Positions 33,575 to 45,799 of a stretch of DNA of 64,000 bases are shown here, in pieces. The stretch covers positions 451,802 through 515,801 of the forward strand of contig NZ_BAABHJ010000001.1 in NCBI RefSeq assembly GCF_039542035.1. The letters run 5' to 3'. This DNA is from Actinoallomurus liliacearum (GTDB taxonomy: Bacteria > Actinomycetota > Actinomycetes > Streptosporangiales > Streptosporangiaceae). Numbering within the stretch: position 1 is the first letter of the stretch; every line of letters begins with the position of its first letter. Under the pieces are notes generated by a model, which ran no database searches, was not told where the DNA came from, and saw only the letters and a program-made list of their open reading frames with translations. The position numbers and the translations under genes were made by a program.

Positions 33575-34852
33575 TCACCCGCCGGGGCCGGCGGACGCGA
33601 GCCGGCCCGCGCGGGCGTCGAGATAGCGCTTCTCCGGCACGCTCGTCGCGTACCGGGCGGCGGTCCGGTACGCGTCCAGGGCCTCCTGCCGGCGGCCCGC
33701 GGTCTCCAGCAGGTGGGCCCGTACGGCATGGAGCCGGTGGTGGCGCGCCACGCGGTCGTCGGCCTCCAGGCCGGCGACCAGGTCCAGGCCGTGCCGCGGA
33801 CCGTGCACCATGGCGACGGCGACCGCCCGGCCCAGGGTGGTCATCGGGTTCGGCGCGACGCGCTCCAGCAGCTCGTACAGCGCCAGGACCTGCGGCCAGT
33901 CGGTGTCCTCGACCCGCTCGGCCTCGTCATGGACCGCGGCGATGGCCGCTTGGATCTGGTACGGCCCGAGCTCGCGGGTGCGGGACAGCGTCGCGGTGAT
34001 GAGGGCGACGCCTTCGGTGATGAGGCCCCGGTCCCAGCGGCCGCGGTCCTGCTCGGCCAGGGGGACGAGCGAGCCGTCCGGGCGCGTACGGGCGTCACGG
34101 CGGGCCTCGGTCAGGAGCATGAGGGCCAGCAGCCCGGCGACCTCGCCGTCGTCCGGCAGCAGCCGGCGCAGCAGGCGGGTCAGGCGCAGGGCGTCGGCGG
34201 TCAGGTCGTGCCGCTGCAGATCGGGACCGGCGCTGACGGTGTAGCCCTCGTTGAACATCAGGTACAGGACGTGCAGCACCGCCCGGAGCCGTTCGGGGCG
34301 TTCGGCCGGCGGCGGGAGCTCGAATCTCGCGCCCGCCTTGCGGATCGTCTGCTTGGCCCGGCTGATGCGCTGGGCCATGGTCGGCTCGGGGACGAAGAAG
34401 GCGCGGGCGATCTCGGCGGTGCCGAGCCCGCCGACCGCCCGCAGCGTCAGCGCGACCTGCGTCGGCGGCGAGAGGGCGGGATGGCAGCACAGGAACAGCA
34501 GCGTCAGGCTGTCGTCGTGCCCGCCCGAAGGCCGCTGGTCGGCGGCGGCCGCGACCAGGAGTGCGGGCGGAGTGGCGAGGAGGTCGGCGTCCTCCCGCCG
34601 CCGGCGCGCCGCGTCGCTGCGGACCCGGTCGGTGAACCGCCTCGTGGCGACGGTGGCCAGCCAGCCGTACGGATTGTCCGGGACGCCCTCGGCGGGCCAC
34701 TGGGCGGCGGCGGCGAGCAGCGCCTCCTGAACGGCGTCCTCGCAGCCGTCGAAGCGGCCGTAGCGGCGCATGAGGGCCCCGAGGACCTGCGGCGCCAGGC
34801 GGCGCAGCAGGTCCTCGAGCGGCTCGTCGGACGGCGCCCCGGCAAAGGTCAC
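33575..34852 (-). CDS. ECF sigma factor with C-terminal TPR-like domain (ECF42-type)
   Basis: A 425-residue extracytoplasmic-function sigma factor. Region 2 (GALMRRYGRFDGCEDAVQEALL, DNPYGWLATVATRRFTDRVRSDAARRRR) and region 4 (LTLRAVGGLGTAEIARAFFVPEPTMAQRISRAKQTIRKA) are followed by a long C-terminal extension of about 230 residues (LHVLYLMFNEGY onward, TPR-like), the signature of the ECF42 group. The GTG start at 34852 overlaps the stop of the DGPF/YCII gene. ECF42 factors are typically co-encoded with DGPF proteins and lack an anti-sigma factor. Confidence 0.88.
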   Translation of the reverse strand: MTFAGAPSDEPLEDLLRRLAPQVLGALMRRYGRFDGCEDAVQEALLAAAAQWPAEGVPDNPYGWLATVATRRFTDRVRSDAARRRREDADLLATPPALLVAAAADQRPSGGHDDSLTLLFLCCHPALSPPTQVALTLRAVGGLGTAEIARAFFVPEPTMAQRISRAKQTIRKAGARFELPPPAERPERLRAVLHVLYLMFNEGYTVSAGPDLQRHDLTADALRLTRLLRRLLPDDGEVAGLLALMLLTEARRDARTRPDGSLVPLAEQDRGRWDRGLITEGVALITATLSRTRELGPYQIQAAIAAVHDEAERVEDTDWPQVLALYELLERVAPNPMTTLGRAVAVAMVHGPRHGLDLVAGLEADDRVARHHRLHAVRAHLLETAGRRQEALDAYRTAARYATSVPEKRYLDARAGRLASAGPGG

Positions 34853-35214
34853 AGAGTGTTCCCGGCGGCCTCGTGCAGGATCGGCCAGACCTCGACCGCG
34901 CGCGTCGAGGCGAACGGCAGCTCGGCGGCGATCTCCAGCGCGCGCCGCTCCCCGTCCACGTCGATCAGGTACCAGCTCGCCAGGTACTCCTTGGTCTCCA
35001 GGTACGGACCGTCGGTCACCGCCGGCACGCCGTCGCGCACCCGCACGACCTTCGCCTGGGCCGCGTCCGCGTTGCCGTACGCGCCCAGCAGTTCGCCGGT
35101 CTCGGCGTACTTCCGGTTGAACGCGTCCTGCGCCGCGACGGCCTTGGCGAACTCCTCCTCCGGGAACGACTCCCACAGCTCCTGGTTGCCGTAGATCAGG
35201 ATCATGTACTTCAC
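34849..35214 (-). CDS. YCII/DGPF-domain protein, ECF42 partner
   Basis: A 121-residue protein with the YCII-related fold. The diagnostic DGP motif occurs in VTDGPYLETKEYLASWYLIDV (about residues 69-89). It is translationally coupled to the ECF sigma gene (four-base overlap). The molecular role of DGPF proteins is unknown; they are often targets of or partners to the sigma factor. The GTG at 35214 gives MKYMILIYG, the typical N-terminus. Confidence 0.85.
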   Translation of the reverse strand: MKYMILIYGNQELWESFPEEEFAKAVAAQDAFNRKYAETGELLGAYGNADAAQAKVVRVRDGVPAVTDGPYLETKEYLASWYLIDVDGERRALEIAAELPFASTRAVEVWPILHEAAGNTL

Positions 35215-35459
35215 GCTCGTCGCCCTTCGCTCCGGACGCCCCCATCGGGCGTCTCTCGCCAGGTGGTCGGGGCCGGCGGGCGGCCCTCGACATCCTCCGC
35301 CGAGATTTCTCCACCGGATCCCGGACGCGGATCACCGGGATCGGCGGATCCGCCGGATCAGGGCGCGCACGGCCCGTCGGCGAGGTCCGGGCACCGCCCG
35401 CGCGACCGATCAGGGCGTCCACGGGCCCGTCAGTGAGCTATGGGAATCCGCCCGACCGA

Positions 35460-36440
35460 TCAGGGCGCGAGCATGTCGGCGGTGACGTTCGCCTCGGTGC
35501 CGGCGATGCCCTGATCCATGGCGCGCTTGTCGGCCATGGCCAGCAGGCGGCGGATCCGGCCGGCGATGGCGTCCTTGGTCAACGGCGGGTCGGCGAGCTG
35601 TCCGAGCTCCTCCAGCGACGCCTGCTTGTGCTCCAGCCGCAGCCGGCCGGCGGCCACGAGGTGCTCGGGCGCGTCGTCGGCGAGGATCTCCAGGGCGCGC
35701 GCGACCCGCGCCCCGGCCGCGACCGCCGCCCGCGCGGAGCGACGGAGGTTCGCGTCGTCGAAATTGGCCAGGCGGTTCGCGGTCGCGCGCACCTCCCGGC
35801 GCATCCGGCGCTCCTCCCAGGCGAGCACCGAGTCGTGCGCGCCCAGCCGGGTCAGCAGCGCCGAGATCGCGTCGCCGTCGCGGACGACGACGCGGTCCAC
35901 GCCCCGCACCTCGCGCGCCTTGGCGTGGATCCTCAGTCGCCGCGCCGCGCCGACCAGCGCCAGGGCCGCCTCGGGCCCGGGGCAGGTCACCTCGAGGGAC
36001 ATGGAACGGCCGGGCTCGGTCAGCGAGCCGTGCGCCAGGAACGCCCCCCGCCACGCCGACTCGGCGTCGCAGGCGCCGCCGGACACGACGTGCCGGGGCA
36101 GGCCGCGGACCGGGCGGCCGTTGTTGTCGATCAGCCCGGTCTGGCGCGCCAGGGACTCACCGTCGCGGAACACTCGGACGACGTACCGGTTGCCCTTGCG
36201 CAGGCCGCTCGGCGCCAGCACCACCACGTCGGAGCTGTGCCCGAAGACCTCCGCGAGGTCCTTGCGCAGACGTCGCGCCGCGGCTCCGGTGTCGAGCTCC
36301 GCCTCGATCACGATGCGCCCGCTGACAATGTGCAGCCCTCCGGCGAAGCGCAGCAGCGTCGACACCTCGGACTTGCGGCAGCACGGCTTCATGACGGACA
36401 GCCTGCTCAGCTCGTCCTTCACCACGCCGGTCATCGCCAT
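35460..36440 (-). CDS. whiA: sporulation/division regulator WhiA
   Basis: A 326-residue WhiA: an N-terminal LAGLIDADG-type domain (VKDELSRLSVMKPCCRKSEVSTLLRFAGG, CDAESAWRGAFLAHGSLTEP) and a C-terminal helix-turn-helix (SLEELGQLADPPLTKDAIAGRIRRLLAMA). In Streptomyces WhiA works with WhiB to activate sporulation-septation genes such as ftsZ. It is in the conserved order uvrC-rapZ-yvcK-whiA, 33 bases after yvcK. Confidence 0.96.
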   Translation of the reverse strand: MAMTGVVKDELSRLSVMKPCCRKSEVSTLLRFAGGLHIVSGRIVIEAELDTGAAARRLRKDLAEVFGHSSDVVVLAPSGLRKGNRYVVRVFRDGESLARQTGLIDNNGRPVRGLPRHVVSGGACDAESAWRGAFLAHGSLTEPGRSMSLEVTCPGPEAALALVGAARRLRIHAKAREVRGVDRVVVRDGDAISALLTRLGAHDSVLAWEERRMRREVRATANRLANFDDANLRRSARAAVAAGARVARALEILADDAPEHLVAAGRLRLEHKQASLEELGQLADPPLTKDAIAGRIRRLLAMADKRAMDQGIAGTEANVTADMLAP

Positions 36441-36473
36441 GGATGTGATCCTCCCCCTGTAGCCATCATCCCG

Positions 36474-37451
36474 TCAGGGCAGTCTCGCCGAATCTTGCCG
36501 GGGACAGTGGCCGCTGACAAAGATCTGTGCGAACGCTTGGGCCAACCGTGCCGGATCATGCCGTGGAGATCCATCTCCCGCCGCCACGTCGGCCAGCACC
36601 AGCGTCCCTCCGAGGGTACGTGCCGCCTTTTCAACGACATCGCGCTCCTCAACGACGTTCCGGTCGGCGAGGACGATATCGACCCTGAGGTCGGGGGCGT
36701 GCGCCCGCAGCACCTCCAGGTGCCGCTGCGGCGAGAAGTCGTCGGTCTCGCCGGGCTGGGGTTCGAGGTTGAGCGCGACGATCCGCCGGGCCGGCGTGCG
36801 CAGCAGGGCACTCGCCAGCTCCGGCACCTTCAGGTGGGGCAGCACGCTGGTGAACCAGGAGCCGGGCCCGAAGACGACCCAGTCGGCCTCCTCGATGGCG
36901 CGCAGGGCGTCCGGGGACGCGGGCGGGTCCGGTGGGACCAACGAGACGCTGAGCACCTGTCCCGGCGTCTTGGCGCAGGCCACCTGGCCCTGGACGTGGG
37001 TGATCTCCTGCGGCCGCTCCGGGTCGGCGCCCCGGACCTCCGCGACGATGTCGAGCGGCACGGACGCCATGGGCAGCACCCGGCCCTGCGCGCCCAGCAG
37101 CCGTCCCATCCAGTCCAGGCCCGCGACCGGATCGTCGAGCAGCTCCCACAGCGCGACCATGAGCAGGTTGCCCATCGCGTGCCCGTGCAGCTCGCCCTCG
37201 CTGCGGAAGCGATGCTGGACGACCTCGCTCCAGGTTCGCCCCCAGTCGTCGTCGCGGCACAGCGCGGCCAGCGCCATGCGCAGGTCCCCGGGCGGCAGCA
37301 CGCCGAGCTCCCGGCGCAGCCGGCCGCTGGAGCCACCGTCGTCGGCGACGGTCACGACGGCCGTGAGCCGGTCGGTCACCCGGCGCAGCGCGGACAGCGA
37401 GGCGAACAATCCGTGCCCTCCGCCGAGGGCGACGACCTTGGGGGAAGTCAC
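36474..37451 (-). CDS. yvcK: YvcK/CofD-like gluconeogenesis factor
   Basis: A 325-residue UPF0052/YvcK protein with a CofD-like fold. VVALGGGHGLFASLSALRRV and TVADDGGSSGRLRRELG at the N-terminus form the nucleotide-sugar site, followed by HAMGNLLMVAL and VVFGPGSWFTSVLPHL. YvcK proteins bind UDP-sugars and influence cell wall precursor synthesis and growth on gluconeogenic carbon sources. It follows rapZ by six bases, so the genes form one operon. Confidence 0.94.
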   Translation of the reverse strand: MTSPKVVALGGGHGLFASLSALRRVTDRLTAVVTVADDGGSSGRLRRELGVLPPGDLRMALAALCRDDDWGRTWSEVVQHRFRSEGELHGHAMGNLLMVALWELLDDPVAGLDWMGRLLGAQGRVLPMASVPLDIVAEVRGADPERPQEITHVQGQVACAKTPGQVLSVSLVPPDPPASPDALRAIEEADWVVFGPGSWFTSVLPHLKVPELASALLRTPARRIVALNLEPQPGETDDFSPQRHLEVLRAHAPDLRVDIVLADRNVVEERDVVEKAARTLGGTLVLADVAAGDGSPRHDPARLAQAFAQIFVSGHCPRQDSARLP

Positions 37452-37457
37452 GTGTGG

Positions 37458-38360
37458 TTATTCCCGTCCCAGATCCCGGTGGACGACCCTTACCTCGAGC
37501 CCCTCATCGCCCAGCCGGGCGCCGAACTGCTCGGCCATCGCGACGCTGCGGTGCTTGCCGCCGGTACAGCCGACGGCGAGCGTGACGTAGTGCTTGCCCT
37601 CGCGCTCGTACCCCTCGGCGAGCAGCCGCAGCACCTCGGTGTAGGCGTCGAGGAACTCCTTGGCCCCCGGCCGGGACAGCACGTAGTCGCGCACCGCCGC
37701 GTCCCGTCCGTTCTGCGGGCGCAGCTCGGGGATCCAGTGCGGGTTCGGCAGGAACCGGCAGTCGACCACGAGGTCGGCGTCGACGGGCAGGCCGTACTTG
37801 TAGCCGAAGGAGACGACGGTCGCACGCAGGCTCGACTCCCCCGCCTCGCCGCCGAAGAACTCCACGATCTTGGCGCGCAGCTCGTGGACGTTCAGCGCGC
37901 TGCTGTCGAGGACGAGATCCGCCTCGGCACGGACGTCGCGCAGCAGCTCGCGCTCGCGGGCGATGCCGTCGACGATCCGGCCGTCGCCCTGCAGCGGGTG
38001 CGGCCGGCGTACGCTCTCGAAACGGCGGACGAGGACGTCGTCGGACGCCTCCAGGTAGACCACCCGGGGGTGCGCGCCGCGCGCCTCTAGGTCGTCGAAG
38101 GCCGACTGCAGGTCGGTCGTGAAGGCCCGGCTGCGCACGTCGACGACGACCGCGATGCGCGGCACCGCCCCCTGGCCGCGCTCGGCGAGGTCGGCCATCG
38201 TCGCCAGCAGGCCGGGCGGCAGGTTGTCGACGACGAACCAGTCCAGGTCCTCCAGTGACTTGGCGGCCGTGCTCCGCCCCGCCCCGGACATCCCGGTGAT
38301 GATCACAATGTCGGGCACTTGCGGGCCGCCCGGCAGATTGGCCCCTGTCGCGTGGTTCAC
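37458..38360 (-). CDS. rapZ: RapZ/YvcJ nucleotide-binding protein
   Basis: A 300-residue P-loop protein. The Walker A motif reads GMSGAGRSTA (about residues 23-32), followed by VVDNLPPGLL, and the C-terminal domain contains VGCTGGKHRSVAMAEQ. In enterobacteria RapZ is an RNA adaptor sensing glucosamine 6-phosphate; in actinobacteria the function is less clear. It overlaps the uvrC stop by four bases. Confidence 0.94.
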   Translation of the reverse strand: MNHATGANLPGGPQVPDIVIITGMSGAGRSTAAKSLEDLDWFVVDNLPPGLLATMADLAERGQGAVPRIAVVVDVRSRAFTTDLQSAFDDLEARGAHPRVVYLEASDDVLVRRFESVRRPHPLQGDGRIVDGIARERELLRDVRAEADLVLDSSALNVHELRAKIVEFFGGEAGESSLRATVVSFGYKYGLPVDADLVVDCRFLPNPHWIPELRPQNGRDAAVRDYVLSRPGAKEFLDAYTEVLRLLAEGYEREGKHYVTLAVGCTGGKHRSVAMAEQFGARLGDEGLEVRVVHRDLGRE

Positions 38361-40318
38361 GTCTCTTCTCCCCCGTCCTGCGCGCCGGTCACCGCCCCGT
38401 CGTGGGCGTGCAGCGCCGCGACGATGTTCTCAGCCGTGCGGCGCCCGATGCCAGGAACCTCGGCGATCTGGTCGGGGCCGGCCTGCTTGAGCATCTTCAC
38501 GGATCCGAAGTGCTTGATCAGCGCCTTGCGGCGGCCCGGCCCCAGGCCGGGGACGTCGTCGAGCTCGCTGACGAGCATGCCCTTGCTGCGCTTGGTCCGG
38601 TGATACCGGATGGCGAAGTCGTGCGCCTGGTCCCGCAGCCGCTGAACGAGGTACATCGCCTCGCTGTTGCGCGGCAGGATGACCGGGTCCTCCTCGTCGG
38701 GCAGCCAGAGCTCCTCCAGGCGCTTGGCGATGCCGCACACGTCCACGTCGTCGATGCCGAGCTCGTCGAGCGCCCGCTGGGCGGCCGCGACCTGCGGCGG
38801 GCCGCCGTCGACGACCACGAGGTTGGGCGGATAGGCGAACCTGCGGGGCCGGCCCGTCTCCGGGTCGATCGGCCCGCCGGCCTCCGGCTCGCCCAGGACG
38901 TCCAGCTCGCCGGTCTTCTCGGTCTCCTCCAGGTAGCGCTTGAACCGGCGGCGGATCACCTCGTGGATCGAGCGGACGTCGTCCTGGCCCTCGACCGTCT
39001 TGATGGAGAATCGCCGGTATTCGCTCTTGCGCGCCAGGCCGTCCTCGAAGACCACCATCGACGCGACGACGTTGGTGCCCTGGAGGTTCGAGACGTCGTA
39101 GCACTCCATGCGCAGCGGCGCCTGGTCCAGGTCGAGGGCGTCCTGCAGCTCCTGCAGGCCCTTGCTGCGGGTCGTCAGGTCGGTCGCGCGGCGCGTCTTG
39201 TGCTGCTTGAACGCCTCGACGGCGTTGCGCTCGACGGTCTCCATCAGCGTCTTCTTGTCGCCCCGCTGGGGCACGCGCAGGTCGACCCGGCCGCCCCGGT
39301 GCTCGGCCAGCAGCTCCACGACCGCGTCGGTGTCGGGCGGCAGCGCGGGGACCAGGATCTCGCGGGGCACCGCCTCCGGCGCGGCCTCACCGTACATCTG
39401 CAGCAGGAACTGCTCGACGAGCTCGCCGGTCGTGACGTCGTCGACCTTGTCGACCACCCAGCCGCGCTGGCCGCGGATGCGCCCGCCGCGCACGTAGAAG
39501 ACCTGGGCGGCGGCCTCGAGCTGGTCGTCGGCGAAGGCGACGACGTCGCAGTCGGTCGTGTCGCCCAGCACCACCGACTGCTTCTCCAGCGCCCGCTGCA
39601 GGGCCCGGATGTCGTCGCGCAGGCGGGCCGCGCGCTCGTACTCCTGGTCGGCCGCGGACGCCTTCATGTCCTTCTCGAGCGCCTTGATGAACCGGGCCGT
39701 GTCGCCCGCCATGAAGTCGCAGAAGTCCTCGGCGAGCTCCCGGTGGGCCTGCTCGGTCACCCGGCCGACGCACGGCGCCGAGCACTTGCCGATGTCGCCG
39801 AGCAGGCACGGCCGGTCCATCCGGCGCTGCCGCTGGAAGACCCCGGCCGAGCAGGTGCGCACCGGGAAGACCCGCAGCAGCTGGTCGACGGTCTCGCGGA
39901 TCGCCCACGCGTGGGAGTAGGGGCCGAAGTAGCGGACGCCCTTCTTCTTCGCGCCGCGCATGACCTGCACGCGCGGGACGTCCTCGTGCATGGTCACCGC
40001 GAGGTACGGATAGGACTTGTCGTCGCGGTACTTGACGTTGAACCGCGGGTCGAACTCCTTGATCCAGGAGTACTCCAGCTGCAGCGCCTCGACCTCGGTG
40101 CCCACGACCGTCCAGTCGACGCCCGTGGCGGTCTGCAGCATGGTCTGGGTGCGCGGATGCAGCCCCGCGAAGTCGGCGAAGTAGGAGTTGAGCCGGGCGC
40201 GGAGGCTCTTAGCCTTGCCCACGTAGATGACCCGGCCGGTCCCGTCGCGGAAGCGGTACACCCCGGGTGACTCGGGGACGGAGCCGGGCGCGGGCCGATA
40301 GGTCGCCGGATCTGCCAC
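38357..40318 (-). CDS. uvrC: excinuclease ABC subunit C
   Basis: A 653-residue nucleotide-excision-repair nuclease. It has an N-terminal GIY-YIG nuclease domain (GVYRFRDGTGRVIYVGKAKSLRARL), a Cys-rich and UVR region (about residues 155-250), an RNase H-like endonuclease domain (MECYDVSNLQGTNVVASMVVF, LVVVDGGPPQ) and C-terminal helix-hairpin-helix repeats (VPGLGPGRRKALIKHFGSV). It makes both incisions after UvrAB damage recognition. It leads the uvrC-rapZ-yvcK-whiA operon; its partner uvrA is at 42766. Confidence 0.97.
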   Translation of the reverse strand: MADPATYRPAPGSVPESPGVYRFRDGTGRVIYVGKAKSLRARLNSYFADFAGLHPRTQTMLQTATGVDWTVVGTEVEALQLEYSWIKEFDPRFNVKYRDDKSYPYLAVTMHEDVPRVQVMRGAKKKGVRYFGPYSHAWAIRETVDQLLRVFPVRTCSAGVFQRQRRMDRPCLLGDIGKCSAPCVGRVTEQAHRELAEDFCDFMAGDTARFIKALEKDMKASAADQEYERAARLRDDIRALQRALEKQSVVLGDTTDCDVVAFADDQLEAAAQVFYVRGGRIRGQRGWVVDKVDDVTTGELVEQFLLQMYGEAAPEAVPREILVPALPPDTDAVVELLAEHRGGRVDLRVPQRGDKKTLMETVERNAVEAFKQHKTRRATDLTTRSKGLQELQDALDLDQAPLRMECYDVSNLQGTNVVASMVVFEDGLARKSEYRRFSIKTVEGQDDVRSIHEVIRRRFKRYLEETEKTGELDVLGEPEAGGPIDPETGRPRRFAYPPNLVVVDGGPPQVAAAQRALDELGIDDVDVCGIAKRLEELWLPDEEDPVILPRNSEAMYLVQRLRDQAHDFAIRYHRTKRSKGMLVSELDDVPGLGPGRRKALIKHFGSVKMLKQAGPDQIAEVPGIGRRTAENIVAALHAHDGAVTGAQDGGEET

Positions 40319-40467
40319 GCCGTAAGCCTAGTCGGGGCGACGGACAGGGTGGCTTCTGTGACGAAATGTGGTGACTCGGGTCACTTGTGCGGATTGATGA
40401 TTTGTGGGAACGACGGTGTCACGGCGAGCCCAGGGTTCAGTAGTCGATCTGAAGGGGGACCTTGATC

Positions 40468-41544
40468 GTGTCGACCGTCACCGCGCTGGCCGTACTGATC
40501 GGATCCGTACTGCTCGGCCTGCTGGTGGTGGAGATCCTTCGTCGTGCGCTCACGAGCCGGCTGGTCTCACGCTGGCCGTTGGCCCCGCCGATCGTCCGGC
40601 GCTGCGTCAAGCCCGGCTTCACCCTCGCGTTCGCGGCCGGTGCCACGGCCGGACTACCGCCGCGCGAGGTCCTCGGCCGGTCCGCGCCCGACGTCCGCCA
40701 CGCGCTGTCACTCCTCGTCATCGCGTCGCTGACCTGGCTGATCATCCAGGCGGCCTACGCCACGACCGACGTGGCCCTCGACCACCTCACCAAGATCGAA
40801 GGCGACCGGAACGTCCGCGCCCGGCGGGTGCGCACGCAGGTGATGCTCCTGCGCCGCACCTCCGCGGCCGTCGTCGTGATCATCGCGATGTCCTCGATGC
40901 TGTTCACGTTCCCGGCCGTACGGGCGGTGGGCGCGGGCCTGCTGGCCTCGGCGGGCATCGCCGGCATCGTCGCCGGCATCGCCGCCCAGTCGACGCTGAG
41001 CAACGTCTTCGCCGGACTGCAGCTGGCCTTCAGCGATGCCCTGCGGATCGACGACGTCCTCGTCGTGGAGGGCCAATGGGGCCGCATCGAGGAACTGACC
41101 CTCACGTACGTCGTGCTGCGGCTGTGGGACGAACGGCGGCTCGTGCTCCCCGTGTCGTACTTCGTGCACAACTCCTTCGAGAACTGGACCCGGCACACCT
41201 CGCGGGTGATCGGCACGGTGCTGCTGCACGTGGACTGGAGCGTTCCCGTCGAGGAGCTGCGGACGGAGCTGTACGGGTTCCTGCGCGACCATCCCCTTTG
41301 GGACCAGAAGGACTGGGTGCTGCAGGTGACCGACGTGCTGCCGAACGGCCTGGTCCAGATACGCGCGCTGATGAGCGCGCACGACTCGGCCAGCGCGTTC
41401 GACCTGCGCTGCGACGTCCGCGAGCACCTCATCGCCTACATCCGGGAGAAGTACCCGTCGGCGCTCCCCCGCTTCCGCGCCGACACCGGGGCCCTTCCGC
41501 AGAACGCCGCGTGGACGGACGATCAGTCCGCCCCGCACGCCTGA
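40468..41544 (+). CDS. MscS-family mechanosensitive channel-like protein
   Basis: About 358 residues with four or so hydrophobic helices in the first 190 residues, the pore-helix-like segment VGAGLLASAGIAGIVAGIAAQSTLSN, and a beta-rich cytoplasmic domain (DVLVVEGQWGRIEELTLTYVVLR). It fits MscS-type channels that open on hypo-osmotic stress. GTG 40468 is chosen since AAGGGGGA lies eight bases upstream; TTG 40462 is too close to it. It is divergent from uvrC and ends in a 13-bp terminator. Confidence 0.85.
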   Translation: MSTVTALAVLIGSVLLGLLVVEILRRALTSRLVSRWPLAPPIVRRCVKPGFTLAFAAGATAGLPPREVLGRSAPDVRHALSLLVIASLTWLIIQAAYATTDVALDHLTKIEGDRNVRARRVRTQVMLLRRTSAAVVVIIAMSSMLFTFPAVRAVGAGLLASAGIAGIVAGIAAQSTLSNVFAGLQLAFSDALRIDDVLVVEGQWGRIEELTLTYVVLRLWDERRLVLPVSYFVHNSFENWTRHTSRVIGTVLLHVDWSVPVEELRTELYGFLRDHPLWDQKDWVLQVTDVLPNGLVQIRALMSAHDSASAFDLRCDVREHLIAYIREKYPSALPRFRADTGALPQNAAWTDDQSAPHA

Positions 41545-41548
41545 GTTC

Positions 41549-41579
41549 GGCCGGGCCTGACGGGGCGTCAGGCCCGGCC
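41549..41579. terminator. bidirectional terminator between mscS-like and Rieske genes
   Basis: Perfect 13-bp stem (GGCCGGGCCTGAC, loop GGGGC, GTCAGGCCCGGCC), four bases after the channel stop and 15 bases from the convergent Rieske gene stop. Confidence 0.85.
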
Positions 41580-41594
41580 GGGCCTCGGGCGGGT

Positions 41595-42086
41595 TCAGGC
41601 GAGCTTGATCTCGCCGTTCTCCACCTTGACGGACTTGCGCGGCAGCGGCGTCGCGGCCGGGCCGTTCGCGACGGATCCATCGCTGATCTTGAACTTGCTG
41701 CCGTGGCAGGGGCAGTTGATGGTGCCGCCGCTCACCGAGCCGACGGTGCAGCCGCGGTGGGTGCAGACCGCGCTGAACGCCGCGAACTCCCCCTGCTTCG
41801 GCTGGGTGACGACGACCTTGCGGTCCTTGAAGACCTTTCCGCCGCCCACGGGGATGTCGGCGGCCTTGCCCAGCGCGCCGTCGCCGCCGCCCGCCGGGGC
41901 CGTCGCTCCGCCGCCACCGTGCGCGGAGCCGTCGGAGTCGTCCGACGAGCCTCCGCAGGCGGCGAGTGTTCCGGCGACGCCGACCAGACCGACGCCGAGC
42001 AGCATTCCGCGGCGCGTCGCCCCGGGTTCGACGCGGGTCTCGGTCTCTTCGGCGTCGGCCGGCGCGGCCGAGGGATCGAACGACAT
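41595..42086 (-). CDS. Rieske [2Fe-2S] lipoprotein 1
   Basis: A 163-residue protein with a Tat-type signal (TRRGMLLGVGLVGVAGTLAAC, lipobox ending at Cys about 44), a Gly/Ser/Ala-rich linker, and a Rieske domain with CTHRGC and CPCHGS giving the two-Cys, two-His [2Fe-2S] site. It should be exported folded and anchored outside the cell membrane, moving electrons for an unknown partner. GGAGG precedes the ATG at 42086. It is followed upstream on the same strand by a paralogue. Confidence 0.9.
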   Translation of the reverse strand: MSFDPSAAPADAEETETRVEPGATRRGMLLGVGLVGVAGTLAACGGSSDDSDGSAHGGGGATAPAGGGDGALGKAADIPVGGGKVFKDRKVVVTQPKQGEFAAFSAVCTHRGCTVGSVSGGTINCPCHGSKFKISDGSVANGPAATPLPRKSVKVENGEIKLA

Positions 42087-42151
42087 GTGGTCCTCCTCGT
42101 GTTCGGGCCTACATCCGGGTTCCACGAAGGAGCGATGCGTTCGGTTCAACG

Positions 42152-42571
42152 CTAGTCGACGATTATCCCGTCGCCCTGCAGCCGTACCGTGAACTCCTGC
42201 AGCGGCGCGCCGGCCGGGCCCTGCTTGACCGAGCCGTCCGTCGCGTTGAACTCGCTGCCGTGACAGGGGCAGGTGATCACGCCGTTCTCGGGGCTGCCGA
42301 CGGTGCATCCCTGGTGCGTACAGGTCGCGGTGAACGCCTTGAACGTCCCCTGCGACGGCTGCGCCACGACGATCTTCCACTTGTCGATGACCTTGCCGCC
42401 GCCGACGGGGATCTCCCCGGTCCGGGCGATCACCTTGCCCTTGATCCCCGGTGGCACGATGGCCTTCGCCGATCGTGTTCCGCACGCGCCGAGGCCGAGC
42501 ATCCCCGCACCCGCCAGACCCGCCGTGCCCAGCAACCGCCGCCGCGAACAGCCGACCGCTTCGTCAGTCAT
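42152..42571 (-). CDS. Rieske [2Fe-2S] lipoprotein 2
   Basis: A 139-residue paralogue of the gene at 41595. It has a Tat-type signal (SRRRLLGTAGLAGAGMLGLGACG) with a lipobox cysteine, and CTHQGC plus CPCHGS as cluster ligands. The linker is shorter than in its neighbour. The ATG at 42571 has GGGGAG a few bases upstream. The two genes are a tandem duplication on one likely transcript; no oxidoreductase partner is next to them. Confidence 0.9.
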   Translation of the reverse strand: MTDEAVGCSRRRLLGTAGLAGAGMLGLGACGTRSAKAIVPPGIKGKVIARTGEIPVGGGKVIDKWKIVVAQPSQGTFKAFTATCTHQGCTVGSPENGVITCPCHGSEFNATDGSVKQGPAGAPLQEFTVRLQGDGIIVD

Positions 42572-42703
42572 CGATCTCCCCGGAAAGATCATCTACTACA
42601 CGCTGTAGTACTTCTCCTCCATGCTATCGCCCGGTTCGGGAGGGGATGAGCGGGTGCCCCCTTCCCCCGGGAGGGCGACGTTCCGGGCAGCCCGGGGCAG
42701 TCT

Positions 42704-42730
42704 CCGGCGGGACGCGAGTCGTCCCGCCGG
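42704..42730 (-). terminator. hairpin terminator after uvrA
   Basis: Perfect 11-bp stem (CCGGCGGGACG, loop CGAGT, CGTCCCGCCGG), 36 bases after the uvrA stop on the minus strand. Confidence 0.75.
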
Positions 42731-42765
42731 GGAGCCGGGTGGCCGCTGCGTCGTCCAGCCGGACC

Positions 42766-45612
<2,847 letters not shown>

Positions 45613-45799
45613 GGCGTATTCGCTATCCCCTAGAGCCTGGTGGAGGCAGTCAGCTTCAGGCTAACGAGCGGACAGGCCGGTTTTCTTCCGAAAGCCCTCG
45701 CACGGCGGTCCCTCGTCGCACCGAAACCGTACACGTGTTCGAAGACAGATCGCCACCGAAACGCCTGAGGCCCCTGTGGCTTTACTCGGACCAGCGGCT

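Noticed and set aside
35433..38090. 885-codon plus-strand ORF opposite whiA, yvcK and rapZ
   Set aside because: It is an antisense shadow of three well-conserved genes and has no recognisable domain.
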